64,000 bases of DNA from Yersinia massiliensis CCUG 53443 (GTDB lineage Bacteria; Pseudomonadota; Gammaproteobacteria; Enterobacterales; Enterobacteriaceae), in NCBI RefSeq assembly GCF_000312485.1, contig NZ_HE997646.1, positions 222,896-286,895 on the forward strand. The letters are read 5' to 3'. Under the pieces are notes generated by a model that saw only the letters and a program-made list of their open reading frames with translations, was not told the origin of the DNA and did no database searches. How positions within the stretch are numbered: position 1 is the stretch's first letter; each line of letters begins with the position of its first letter. Positions 34,654 to 43,213 of this stretch are shown piece by piece. The position numbers and the translations under genes are program-made.

Positions 34654-35835
34654 TTAACGGGTGAACGCGTAAACCGTGCCGCCTCTAGCCTGAACCAGCA
34701 GCTTATCGCTGGCAACCACTGGCGCACTTAAGAAACCAGAGCTGTCCACACTTTGCTGAGCGACGAAACGGCCATCATCCGTATTCACCCAGTGCAGATA
34801 ACCTTCAGCATCACCGACCACCAGATAACCATTATACATTACTGGAGCAGTCAAGTTACGATGTAATAAATCGCTTTGGCTCCAAAGGGTTATGCCACCA
34901 TCAGTCTTCAGTGCAACAATTCGGTCATTCTGATCGACCAGATAAATACGGCCGCCATCAACAATAATGTCGTTGACTGACCCCATTTCGCGTTTCCATA
35001 TAATCTGGCCAGAACGCAGATCCAGTGCAGTCAGGTTACCGTTATAAGCCAGTGCATAGACCACACCATCAACCACAACAGGTGTCGTATCGACATCATT
35101 TAGGCGGTCAATTTCAGTGGTGCCGGTCACTTGAGAAATACGCTGCTGCCAAATCAATTGGCCTTGTTCCATCATCACTGCACTGACGCGGCCGTTATCA
35201 CCACCAACAATCGCTGCACCGAATGCCACTGCCGGTGCAGATTCGCCCCGCAGAGACAATGCTGGCGTGTCTAGATTGAGTGTCCACTTAATCGCACCGT
35301 CAGATTCATTTAGCGCTTGCAGCATACCATTTGAAGTGTGAATCAGTACCACACCATCGCTGACGACTGGGCGAGATAAGGCTTCACCCGCGACCACGGT
35401 TTGCCAAGCAACTTGGCCGTCGTCAGAATTAAGGGCATAAACCACCGCTTTCTCACTACCGACGTACACATGTGCACCAGAGGCTGTTACACCACCTGAG
35501 AGCATTGCTGATCGATTACTGGTGAGGAAGTTGGTTTTCTCCGACAGATCGGTTTGCCAGATTTGTTTCCCCGTGTCTGCGTCCATGGCTTTCACCAAGC
35601 CTTTACGGTCAGCGGCAAAGACGGTTGTCCCCTGCCAAGCTGGGCGCAAATGAGAGTAATAATCACCAACACCACCACCCACAGACGTACTCCATACTTT
35701 AGTTGGCGTGAATTGGTTCTCAACTTTTGGCAGTGGCGACATGGTCACCACATCTTCTTCACTGTTAAACAGCGAACAACCGCTCAATAGGGCAACAGAG
35801 ACGAGTCCTACTAAGAGTGTTTTACGCAATTGCAT
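34654..35835 (-). CDS. bamB: Outer membrane assembly lipoprotein BamB
   Basis: Lipoprotein of the BAM complex, which folds beta-barrel proteins into the outer membrane. The signal peptide ends in the lipobox LLSGC (Cys20). The rest is an eight-bladed PQQ-like beta-propeller with repeated blades such as YALNSDDGQVAWQ, LTALDLRSGQIIWKREMG and VHWVNTDDGRF-like segments. Length 393 equals E. coli within one residue. It lies 11 nt after yfgM on the same strand. Confidence 0.96.
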   Translation of the reverse strand: MQLRKTLLVGLVSVALLSGCSLFNSEEDVVTMSPLPKVENQFTPTKVWSTSVGGGVGDYYSHLRPAWQGTTVFAADRKGLVKAMDADTGKQIWQTDLSEKTNFLTSNRSAMLSGGVTASGAHVYVGSEKAVVYALNSDDGQVAWQTVVAGEALSRPVVSDGVVLIHTSNGMLQALNESDGAIKWTLNLDTPALSLRGESAPAVAFGAAIVGGDNGRVSAVMMEQGQLIWQQRISQVTGTTEIDRLNDVDTTPVVVDGVVYALAYNGNLTALDLRSGQIIWKREMGSVNDIIVDGGRIYLVDQNDRIVALKTDGGITLWSQSDLLHRNLTAPVMYNGYLVVGDAEGYLHWVNTDDGRFVAQQSVDSSGFLSAPVVASDKLLVQARGGTVYAFTR

Positions 35836-35846
35836 GGGAATACCCC

Positions 35847-36467
35847 TTAGCTGGACAAATTATTCAATTTCATGCGCAGCAAAGCTTGCAGCGCCTGAGA
35901 AGCATTGGATTCGACGCCTTTAGTGTAAGCAGCCCGAGCACCAGGGATGTCACCTTTACTTAATAACGCATCGCCACGAACATCTTGAGCCATTGCAGAC
36001 CAGCCATCACCTTGGACTGCATCCAAAGTTTTCAGCGCTTCGTCTGGTTTTTTCAGTTGCAGTTGCAAACGAGCAAGACGCAAATTGATCAGTGACAGCA
36101 GGTTTTCATCTTTGGTCTGACCCAGTGCTTGAGTCAATTGCTGTGCCGCTTTATCAAATTGATTTTGCTCAACGAAATGGTGCGCCAGTTCGAGTCCGGC
36201 AAGTACGCCATAGTTATTGGTATTGCTCTGTACAAACTTTTCAGCAAGTGCAACACCATCAGCGCTATTGGCTGACAACGCATCACTGGCTTGCTGATAG
36301 GCAGAGGCAGCGTCAGCCATGGCAGTCGTCTCATGACCCTGCCAGTAACGCCAACCTACTAATGCACCAATCCCGAGCACTACACCCACAGCCAGCGCTT
36401 TACCGTTCTCAATAAAGAAACGGCGCACTGCATCAACCTGCTCATTTTCAGTGGTATAGACTTCCAC
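35847..36467 (-). CDS. yfgM: YfgM, SecYEG-associated TPR membrane protein
   Basis: Inner-membrane protein with a short cytoplasmic N-terminus, one membrane segment (LAVGVVLGIGALVGWRYWQG, about residues 24-43) and a periplasmic TPR domain. E. coli YfgM associates with the SecYEG translocon and PpiD as an ancillary holdase. Length 206 is identical to E. coli. It lies between hisS (13 nt) and bamB (11 nt) and is surely cotranscribed. Confidence 0.95.
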   Translation of the reverse strand: MEVYTTENEQVDAVRRFFIENGKALAVGVVLGIGALVGWRYWQGHETTAMADAASAYQQASDALSANSADGVALAEKFVQSNTNNYGVLAGLELAHHFVEQNQFDKAAQQLTQALGQTKDENLLSLINLRLARLQLQLKKPDEALKTLDAVQGDGWSAMAQDVRGDALLSKGDIPGARAAYTKGVESNASQALQALLRMKLNNLSS

Positions 36468-36480
36468 GGTGTCTCTCTCC

Positions 36481-37755
36481 TTAACCCAGCATCAAAGCCA
36501 GACGCGCAGCTACATCTGCTTGCGCCAGCGTTTCTTGTTCACCATTCCGCAAATCTTTTACCACTACTTTCTGTGCGGCCACTTCGCTTTCGCCAAGCAT
36601 TAATGCAACACGGGCTCCCCACTTATCAGCACGGGTAAATTGCTTTTTGACATTACCACCGCCGTAATTGGTCATTAACTTCAGCGTTGGCATAGCATCA
36701 CGCAAATCTTCAGCAAGTAGCATCGCGGCACTTTGCGTATTTTGACCCGACGAGATGACATAGACGTCAACCGTTGCTGGTACTTGGAAATCAGCGTTGA
36801 CGGCCTGCACCAGTAGGACTAATCGCTCTAGCCCCATAGCAAACCCTACAGCAGGCGTAGCACGACCACCTAATTGTTCAACCAAACCATCGTAACGCCC
36901 ACCCGCACAAACTGTGCCTTGTGCGCCTAAGCTGCTCGTTACCCACTCAAACACTGTGCGGTTGTAATAATCCAAGCCACGCACTAAACGTTCATTAACG
37001 GTATATGGGATGCTGGCCTTGTCTAAAAGTTCACACAAACCGGCAAAATGTTGTTTTGACTCTTCATCTAAATAGTCAGATAGCTTAGGCGCGTCATTGA
37101 GCAGTTGTTGCACGTCAGGATTTTTGGAGTCCAATACGCGCAATGGGTTGCTGTACATACGGCGCTTGCAATCTTCGTCCAACACCTCAATGTGTTGCTC
37201 CAAAAACGTCACTAATGCTTCGCGGTAATCTGCCCGTGCATCTAAGGAACCAATCGAGTTCAGTTCAAGCTGTACATGTTCTGATATACCCAACGCACGC
37301 CACCAACGGGCGGTCAGCAAAATCAATTCTGCATCAATGTCCGGCCCTTGTAGACCAAAAACTTCAGCGCCTAATTGATGGAACTGGCGGTAGCGGCCTT
37401 TTTGCGGGCGCTCGTAGCGGAACATTGGGCCGATGTACCACAAACGTTGTTCCTGATTGTACAGCAGACCATGTTCAATCCCAGCACGCACACACCCTGC
37501 CGTGCCTTCCGGACGCAGAGTCAGACTTTCGCCATTGCGATCGTCAAAGGTATACATCTCTTTTTCAACCACGTCGGTGACTTCACCAATGGCGCGTTTG
37601 AATAACGGGGTCTGCTCTACAATCGGCATGCGAATTTCGCTGTAACCGTAGCCTGCAAGCACTTGTTTCAAGATGCTTTCAATGCGCTGCCATATCGCTG
37701 TGTCGGCAGGCAGGTAGTCGTTCATACCACGAATGGCTTGAATGTTCTTTGCCAC
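36481..37755 (-). CDS. hisS: Histidyl-tRNA synthetase
   Basis: Class II aminoacyl-tRNA synthetase. Motif 2 is seen in [22 protein letters not shown] near residues 106-127, the histidine A motif in [15 protein letters not shown] near 258-272, and motif 3 in [10 protein letters not shown] near 300. The C-terminal anticodon-binding domain covers the last 100 residues. At 424 residues it matches E. coli exactly. A 217-bp gap with a hairpin separates it from ispG upstream. Confidence 0.98.
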   Translation of the reverse strand: MAKNIQAIRGMNDYLPADTAIWQRIESILKQVLAGYGYSEIRMPIVEQTPLFKRAIGEVTDVVEKEMYTFDDRNGESLTLRPEGTAGCVRAGIEHGLLYNQEQRLWYIGPMFRYERPQKGRYRQFHQLGAEVFGLQGPDIDAELILLTARWWRALGISEHVQLELNSIGSLDARADYREALVTFLEQHIEVLDEDCKRRMYSNPLRVLDSKNPDVQQLLNDAPKLSDYLDEESKQHFAGLCELLDKASIPYTVNERLVRGLDYYNRTVFEWVTSSLGAQGTVCAGGRYDGLVEQLGGRATPAVGFAMGLERLVLLVQAVNADFQVPATVDVYVISSGQNTQSAAMLLAEDLRDAMPTLKLMTNYGGGNVKKQFTRADKWGARVALMLGESEVAAQKVVVKDLRNGEQETLAQADVAARLALMLG

Positions 37756-37917
37756 GTCTGTTCTCTGTAGTTTTATCCCTATCTAGCATGAAGTGGCTGC
37801 ATCATCAGCAGCAACCCCAGTAAGACTGGGCATAGTGCAAAAAATAAGGTCGATTATAGAGGCTTGCTACCTATTTATTCAATGGCGACAATTTGTTGCC
37901 TCTACCGGCGCAATAAT

Positions 37918-37938
37918 AAAGTGGGGCTAGCCCACTTT
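37918..37938. terminator. Hairpin terminator between ispG and hisS
   Basis: AAAGTGGG, loop GCTAG, CCCACTTT: a perfect 8-bp stem. On the minus strand it is followed by ATTATTG, so termination is probably partial. In E. coli the sRNA SroE lies in this same ispG-hisS gap; I could not confirm a homologue by eye. Confidence 0.6.
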
Positions 37939-37972
37939 TACTGACTGGCTAATATTGCATAGCTTATAACGC

Positions 37973-39097
37973 TTATTTATCATCTAGTTGATTGATAGCA
38001 ATACGATTATTAGCATCAAGTATTGAAGCTTTGGCGCGAATTTTTGCTTCCAACTGGTCAATCATCTCTTTGTTATCAAAACGTTCTCTTTGCCGAACAC
38101 CGTCTTCGTAGAAACCACTTTGATTACGGGCACCGGTCACACCAATGGTCGATACTAATGCCTCACCCGGCCCATTGACGACACAGCCAATGATAGAAAC
38201 GTCCATAGGAGTAATCAGGTCTTCCAATCGTTGTTCCAGCGCATTCACCGTGCCGATAACATCGAACTCTTGACGAGAGCAGGTTGGACAAGCAATAAAA
38301 TTAATCCCCCGAGCACGAATACGCAGTGATTTCAGAATATCGAAACCTACTTTGACTTCCTCGACAGGATCCGCCGCCAATGAGATACGCAGTGTATCGC
38401 CAATCCCTTCTGACAGCAGCAAGCCTAATCCAATCGCCGATTTCACCGAACCACTACGCGCACCACCAGCTTCAGTGATCCCTAAATGCAGCGGGTTATT
38501 AATTTGCTTCGCTAACAGGCGATAGGAGTTTACGGCTAAGAAAACATCGGAGGCTTTTACACTGACCTTAAACTGATCGAAATTAAGACGATCGAGAATA
38601 TCGACATGGCGCATCGCGGACTCAAGCAATGCTTCCGGTGTGGGTTCACCGTATTTCTCCTGAATATCTTTCTCCAGCGAGCCACCATTGATACCAATAC
38701 GAATAGGGATATTGTGATCGCGGGCGCTAGCGACCACCTCCCGAATACGGGATTCGTTACCAATATTTCCGGGGTTAATTCGTAGGCAATCAACACCATA
38801 TTCAGCGACTTTAAGGGCAATACGGTAGTCAAAATGAATATCGGCAACCAGCGGCACATTAGACTGCTGTTTGATTAACTTAAATGCTTCCGCCGCATCC
38901 ATCGTCGGGACTGAGACACGCACGATATCCACACCAACACGTTCCAAGGCTCTGATTTGGGCAACAGTTGCGTCAACATCCGTGGTTTTGGTATTGGTCA
39001 TCGATTGCACAGCAATCGGCGCACCATCGCCAATCGGCACTTTACCGACGTAAATCCGAGTCGATTTACGTCGAATAATTGGGGATTCGTTATGCAT
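37973..39097 (-). CDS. ispG: 4-hydroxy-3-methylbut-2-enyl diphosphate synthase IspG
   Basis: Penultimate enzyme of the MEP isoprenoid pathway, reducing MEcPP to HMBPP with a [4Fe-4S] cluster. The TIM barrel begins [20 protein letters not shown]. The cluster cysteines are in [16 protein letters not shown] near residues 267-282 and [12 protein letters not shown] near 301-312. ATG 39097 follows AAGGAGA and gives 374 residues (E. coli 372); the upstream frame with MYKLHD is not used. It lies downstream of rodZ as in E. coli. Confidence 0.97.
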   Translation of the reverse strand: MHNESPIIRRKSTRIYVGKVPIGDGAPIAVQSMTNTKTTDVDATVAQIRALERVGVDIVRVSVPTMDAAEAFKLIKQQSNVPLVADIHFDYRIALKVAEYGVDCLRINPGNIGNESRIREVVASARDHNIPIRIGINGGSLEKDIQEKYGEPTPEALLESAMRHVDILDRLNFDQFKVSVKASDVFLAVNSYRLLAKQINNPLHLGITEAGGARSGSVKSAIGLGLLLSEGIGDTLRISLAADPVEEVKVGFDILKSLRIRARGINFIACPTCSRQEFDVIGTVNALEQRLEDLITPMDVSIIGCVVNGPGEALVSTIGVTGARNQSGFYEDGVRQRERFDNKEMIDQLEAKIRAKASILDANNRIAINQLDDK

Positions 39098-39140
39098 TAC
39101 ACACTCTCCTTTACAGTCGTGTAGTTTATACAACAGAGCA

Positions 39141-39195
39141 GTCTTGCAAAACTACAGAGGTTGTCTATTTGAACCACCCTGTAGTTTGTCAAGAC
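39141..39195. other. Long stem-loop between rodZ and ispG
   Basis: GTCTTGCAAAACTACAG (39141-39157) and CTGTAGTTTGTCAAGAC (39179-39195) form a 17-bp stem with two mismatches and a 21-nt loop. There is no T tract, so it is more likely an mRNA processing or stability element than a terminator. Confidence 0.55.
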
Positions 39196-39202
39196 CACAA
39201 TA

Positions 39203-40213
39203 TTACTCTACACCGACAGTCAGGCGGGCTACGCGATTAGCCTTAATAAATTTACTTAAATCTACTGGATTACCCTGATAAGTAATCGTCAGCGCACCTG
39301 GTGCACCGATGGTCAGTTTATAAGGCGATTTACCCGATAGATTGAGGGTAGCCCCTCCTTTCTGGATACCGCTAAACAACGTTTTCCCACTGGCATCAAC
39401 AACCTGTAGCCAGCAGTCAGCGGTAAAGTTCATGACTAATGAACCCGCAGATGATGCGGCACCATTTACGCCAGCATCTGCTGTTGGTAATGGCGATTGC
39501 GCAGTAGAAGAAACATCAGGCAGCGGAGCCTGACTTGGGGAAACAACAACGGAATCTGCTGGTGCGGCCCCCTGAGGGGCAGTCTCGACACGGCTATTGG
39601 CCATATCGGTTGGTGCCGCACTGTTTGTCGCTGGCGCTGAACTCGTTGCGGTAGAAGTTGGTTCGCTGCTAATAGGTGCCTGTGCATCCGAGGATGCTGC
39701 AGGATCACTATTATCATCAGTCAACGGCACACTTTGCGCACCATTTTGCGACAGTTGGGCAGAAGACTGATCCGCCATTGTCGCAATTTCAGCTTGTTGC
39801 GCCTGATGATTTTGCCACCACCATGCGCCAGTCAGCCCTAACACAACCAACACAATTAGCCAGGTGAACGTCATCAACCAGCCATCACGTTTTTTATGCT
39901 TTTTACCCAATGAAAAACTCTGCATTGGGGCAACTTTCGTCGCTCTGACCGGAGCCTGTTTTTCTAGCATTGGCAACAGTTCATCTTCAGGAAGATGAAC
40001 CAGCTTGGCGTAAGAACGAATGTAACCACGGTGGAATGTCGAGGCGAGATTAGCTTGTGCTTTATCCTCCTCAATATCACGAATTGTGGATACTTTCAGA
40101 CACAGACGTTCTGCAACTGTCTGCTGAGTGAACCCGAGTGCTTCACGGGCTTGACGCAGGCGCACACCTGTCGTCTCTGGAACAGTTTGATCTTGGGAGG
40201 CTTCAGTATTCAT
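39203..40213 (-). CDS. rodZ: Cytoskeleton protein RodZ
   Basis: Bitopic membrane protein linking MreB to the cell-wall elongation machinery. The N-terminal Cro-type helix-turn-helix ([20 protein letters not shown], residues 19-38) is followed by a basic juxtamembrane segment and the membrane span [21 protein letters not shown] near residue 112. A long Ser/Ala/Pro-rich periplasmic linker then leads to the C-terminal beta domain ([20 protein letters not shown], near 258). Length 336 matches E. coli (337). Its start overlaps the end of pilW by 11 nt. Confidence 0.96.
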   Translation of the reverse strand: MNTEASQDQTVPETTGVRLRQAREALGFTQQTVAERLCLKVSTIRDIEEDKAQANLASTFHRGYIRSYAKLVHLPEDELLPMLEKQAPVRATKVAPMQSFSLGKKHKKRDGWLMTFTWLIVLVVLGLTGAWWWQNHQAQQAEIATMADQSSAQLSQNGAQSVPLTDDNSDPAASSDAQAPISSEPTSTATSSAPATNSAAPTDMANSRVETAPQGAAPADSVVVSPSQAPLPDVSSTAQSPLPTADAGVNGAASSAGSLVMNFTADCWLQVVDASGKTLFSGIQKGGATLNLSGKSPYKLTIGAPGALTITYQGNPVDLSKFIKANRVARLTVGVE

Positions 40214-40952
40214 TAGCTAGAAAATGCTGGTACTGTTTGGATTGTGGAAAACTTCGCGCAAGCTGCTTGCCATAGCGTTGAACACTATCTTGACGGCCTG
40301 CTAGCGCGGCGAAACGAATTTGTAACCATAAACTTTCAGCACTGGCTGGTAGCGTATGTTGGTAAACATCCAGTAATAGTTGCGCCTGAGCGCGATTCCC
40401 TTCTCCAAAATGCCTTTCAGCTTCGGCAAGCAGCGACTCACCTTTATCTGGGTCATACTTCAATGCTCGGCTCAACAATACTTTTGCCTGATCATTTTGG
40501 TTGGCCCGTAAAAAACAATATCCGGCGTTTTCCAGACTATCAGCAACCTGCCCGTAATCTGGTAACAGCGCTGCTGCGCTAAACTGTTGTTGGGCCGGTA
40601 CATACTGCCCTAAACTACACAGAAACGCACCGTAATTATTCAGTACAGTGCCATTTCCAGGTGCCAGTTTCATCGCATGCTGATAACGCTGCTCTGCCGC
40701 ATTGTTTTCGCCAATACGCTGCTCATAAAATGCCATGCCCAATTGAGCGCGATAATCCTGCGGATCCGCCTCTACAGCCTTCTCAAGATTCAGCCGCGCA
40801 GCATTAAGATCACCTTGCGCCAAATACTCTAAACCCAGTTGTAAACGCGTCTGCCCTGCCGCTGGCTGGCTGATTTTTTCCGGCGATGAACCGGAACACC
40901 CAGCCAATACCATTGCTAGCAGGCAAACTCTCCACAGTCTTATCAGCTTCAT
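40203..40952 (-). CDS. pilW: Type IV pilus biogenesis/stability lipoprotein PilW (PilF)
   Basis: Outer-membrane-targeted TPR lipoprotein (249 residues) related to PilF/PilW, pilotin of the secretin PilQ. The signal ends in the lipobox MVLAGC (Cys19). Several TPR units follow, such as [20 protein letters not shown] and [18 protein letters not shown]. It is located between rlmN and rodZ as in E. coli yfgB-yfgA neighbourhoods and overlaps rodZ, so the two are coupled. Confidence 0.93.
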   Translation of the reverse strand: MKLIRLWRVCLLAMVLAGCSGSSPEKISQPAAGQTRLQLGLEYLAQGDLNAARLNLEKAVEADPQDYRAQLGMAFYEQRIGENNAAEQRYQHAMKLAPGNGTVLNNYGAFLCSLGQYVPAQQQFSAAALLPDYGQVADSLENAGYCFLRANQNDQAKVLLSRALKYDPDKGESLLAEAERHFGEGNRAQAQLLLDVYQHTLPASAESLWLQIRFAALAGRQDSVQRYGKQLARSFPQSKQYQHFLANEY

Positions 40953-41109
40953 GCTTTCTCAATTGTCCTTATTTGTGAAGATGAGCGCTAAATTCAGACA
41001 CTCATTTTAGTCCTATTACTGGCATTTGAATAACTTTTTCATTGTCGAGAAACTTACAAATTATAAGTTAAATAACAATTAGTTATCCTAGCCAATCCAA
41101 TCTTATGAA

Positions 41110-42306
41110 TCAGACTGTCTTAATGGCAATAGGTTCACCCGCCATTTTCTTTTTCAACGTGCGTTTAGTGCGGTCAATCACTTCACCGGCCAACTGACCA
41201 CATGCGGCATCGATATCATCACCACGAGTCTTACGAACAATGGTGGTAAAACCGTAATCCATCAGTACCTTAGAAAAACGATCTACGCGACTGTTAGAGC
41301 TACGACCATATGGTGCACCAGGGAACGGGTTCCATGGAATCAAGTTAATCTTGCATGGCGTATCTTTTAAGCACTCAGCTAATTGATGCGCTTGATCGGT
41401 ACTGTCATTGATGTGATCCAGCATAACGTATTCAACCGTAACCCGCCCACCATTAGCGTTGGATTTTGCCAAATAGCGACGAACCCCAGCGAGGAAGGTT
41501 TCAATATTGTATTTACGGTTAATAGGGACGATTTCATCGCGAATATCGTCAGTCGGTGCATGCAAGGAAATGGCCAGTGCCACATCAATCATATCGCCCA
41601 ATTTATCCAGCGCCGGAACAACGCCAGAAGTGGACAGCGTCACTCGGCGCTTGGACAGACCAAAACCAAAGTCATCCATCATGATATCCATGGCGGGTAC
41701 GACGTTATTCAGGTTCAGTAAGGGTTCGCCCATGCCCATCATCACCACGTTTGTGATAGGACGAGTACCCGTTGACTTCAGTGAGCCGATAACCTGCGCT
41801 GCGCGCCATACTTGACCAATGATTTCAGATACGCGTAAGTTGCGGTTAAAGCCTTGCTGCGCTGTTGAGCAGAACTTGCACTCTAACGCACAGCCTACCT
41901 GCGATGAAACACACAAAGTGGCGCGATCGCCTTCCGGGATATACACGGTTTCGACTTGCTGATCACCCACTTTGATGGCCCATTTAATGGTGCCATCGGT
42001 AGAACGTTGCTCTTCCGCTACTTCAGGTGCGCGAATTTCTGCCACACGTTGTAACTTCGCGCGTAGCACTTTATTGATGTCGGTCATTTGCTCGAAATCG
42101 TCGTAGCAATAGTGATACATCCACTTCATGACCTGATCTGCTCGGAAAGGTTTTTCGCCCATATTGGCGAAAAACTCACGCATCTGTTGGCGATTTAAAT
42201 CGAGCAGATTGATTTTGCCAGTGACGGGGGTTGAGGTTTCAACCGCATTGTCAGGCTGAAGGGCAGCATCAATTGACGCTGATGCAGTTAATAATTGTTC
42301 GGACAT
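41110..42306 (-). CDS. rlmN: Dual-specificity 23S rRNA/tRNA methyltransferase RlmN
   Basis: Radical-SAM enzyme that makes 2-methyladenosine at A2503 of 23S rRNA and at A37 of some tRNAs. The CxxxC cluster motif is in [20 protein letters not shown] near residues 139-158. [13 protein letters not shown] follows near 206, and the resolving cysteine of the mechanism is in [13 protein letters not shown] near the C-terminus. At 398 residues it is a little longer than E. coli (384), with the extra residues at the N-terminus. It is separated from ndk by a terminator. Confidence 0.96.
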   Translation of the reverse strand: MSEQLLTASASIDAALQPDNAVETSTPVTGKINLLDLNRQQMREFFANMGEKPFRADQVMKWMYHYCYDDFEQMTDINKVLRAKLQRVAEIRAPEVAEEQRSTDGTIKWAIKVGDQQVETVYIPEGDRATLCVSSQVGCALECKFCSTAQQGFNRNLRVSEIIGQVWRAAQVIGSLKSTGTRPITNVVMMGMGEPLLNLNNVVPAMDIMMDDFGFGLSKRRVTLSTSGVVPALDKLGDMIDVALAISLHAPTDDIRDEIVPINRKYNIETFLAGVRRYLAKSNANGGRVTVEYVMLDHINDSTDQAHQLAECLKDTPCKINLIPWNPFPGAPYGRSSNSRVDRFSKVLMDYGFTTIVRKTRGDDIDAACGQLAGEVIDRTKRTLKKKMAGEPIAIKTV

Positions 42307-42404
42307 GAGTTGTCGTGGCCTCGTTGTTACACTTTACGGCGCTGCGCTATAAACCAGGTATGGCTTCAGAAACGGCGATATATGAATAAATATAAATAAT
42401 AAAA

Positions 42405-42434
42405 CGCCCCAGAAGAGATAACTCTACCGAGGCG
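42405..42434 (-). terminator. Terminator of ndk
   Basis: CGCCTCGGTAGAG and CTCTTCTGGGGCG form an imperfect stem on the minus strand, followed by TTTTATTATTT. It lies between ndk and rlmN. Confidence 0.75.
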
Positions 42435-42543
42435 CGGCATTGTACGAATTTTAAGGCATGGATTCCATGATTGGAAAGGCGCCGGAACAACTTTATTGTT
42501 TCTGTTGGTTAAATACCGGTCATTTCCAAACTGAATCAATTAA

Positions 42544-42972
42544 TTAGCTGCGAGAAAAAATCTCATCAGCGGCAAAGAAATAAGCGATTTCACGCTGAGC
42601 AGATTCAACAGCATCCGAACCGTGTACCGCGTTAGCAGTGAAGCTATCGGCAAAATCAGCGCGCAAAGTCCCGGCCAAAGCGTTATCTGGGTTAGTTGCA
42701 CCCATAATATCACGGTGGCGCTGAACAGCATTTTCGCCTTCCAACACTTGAACCATGATTGGGCCTGATGTCATAAATTCGACCAAACCATCAAAGAATG
42801 GGCGGCCTTTATGTTCGGCGTAAAAACCTTCGGCTTGTTCTTTAGACAGGTGCAGCATTTTTGCCGCGATAATTTTGAAACCAGCGCTTTCAAAACGTGC
42901 GTAGATAGCACCAATATCATTATTAGCAACAGCATTGGGTTTGATGATGGAGAAAGTACGTTCTAAAGCCAT
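42544..42972 (-). CDS. ndk: Nucleoside diphosphate kinase
   Basis: Transfers the gamma phosphate between nucleoside triphosphates and diphosphates. It starts [15 protein letters not shown]; the active-site phosphohistidine is in [14 protein letters not shown] near residue 117. ATG 42972 follows AGAGG, giving 142 residues (E. coli 143). The longer upstream frame has no ribosome site. In E. coli ndk lies next to pbpC; here an extra 2.4-kb gene lies between them. Confidence 0.97.
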   Translation of the reverse strand: MALERTFSIIKPNAVANNDIGAIYARFESAGFKIIAAKMLHLSKEQAEGFYAEHKGRPFFDGLVEFMTSGPIMVQVLEGENAVQRHRDIMGATNPDNALAGTLRADFADSFTANAVHGSDAVESAQREIAYFFAADEIFSRS

Positions 42973-43213
42973 GATAACCTCTATTGGATTTCTAATATTG
43001 ACCAGACTCGGAACCACCCTCAACTTGATCAATCAACCGATAAGTGTGGCGGGCAGACAGTTCCTTTTACGACAAAATGATGCCGACCTGTACAGTGGCC
43101 GCAGATTATAGGGGTGTGATAAGCGCTTGCATATGGGAATCACAACATTTTATTAAAAAATATTTATCTTAATTGCTCAAATTTATGCACAAATCACATT
43201 TATCTGGCCCCAT

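Noticed and set aside
43033-43213. Immunity gene for the putative exported toxin
   Set aside because: The short gaps on both sides (43033-43213 and 45629-45802) contain no credible ORF with a ribosome site.
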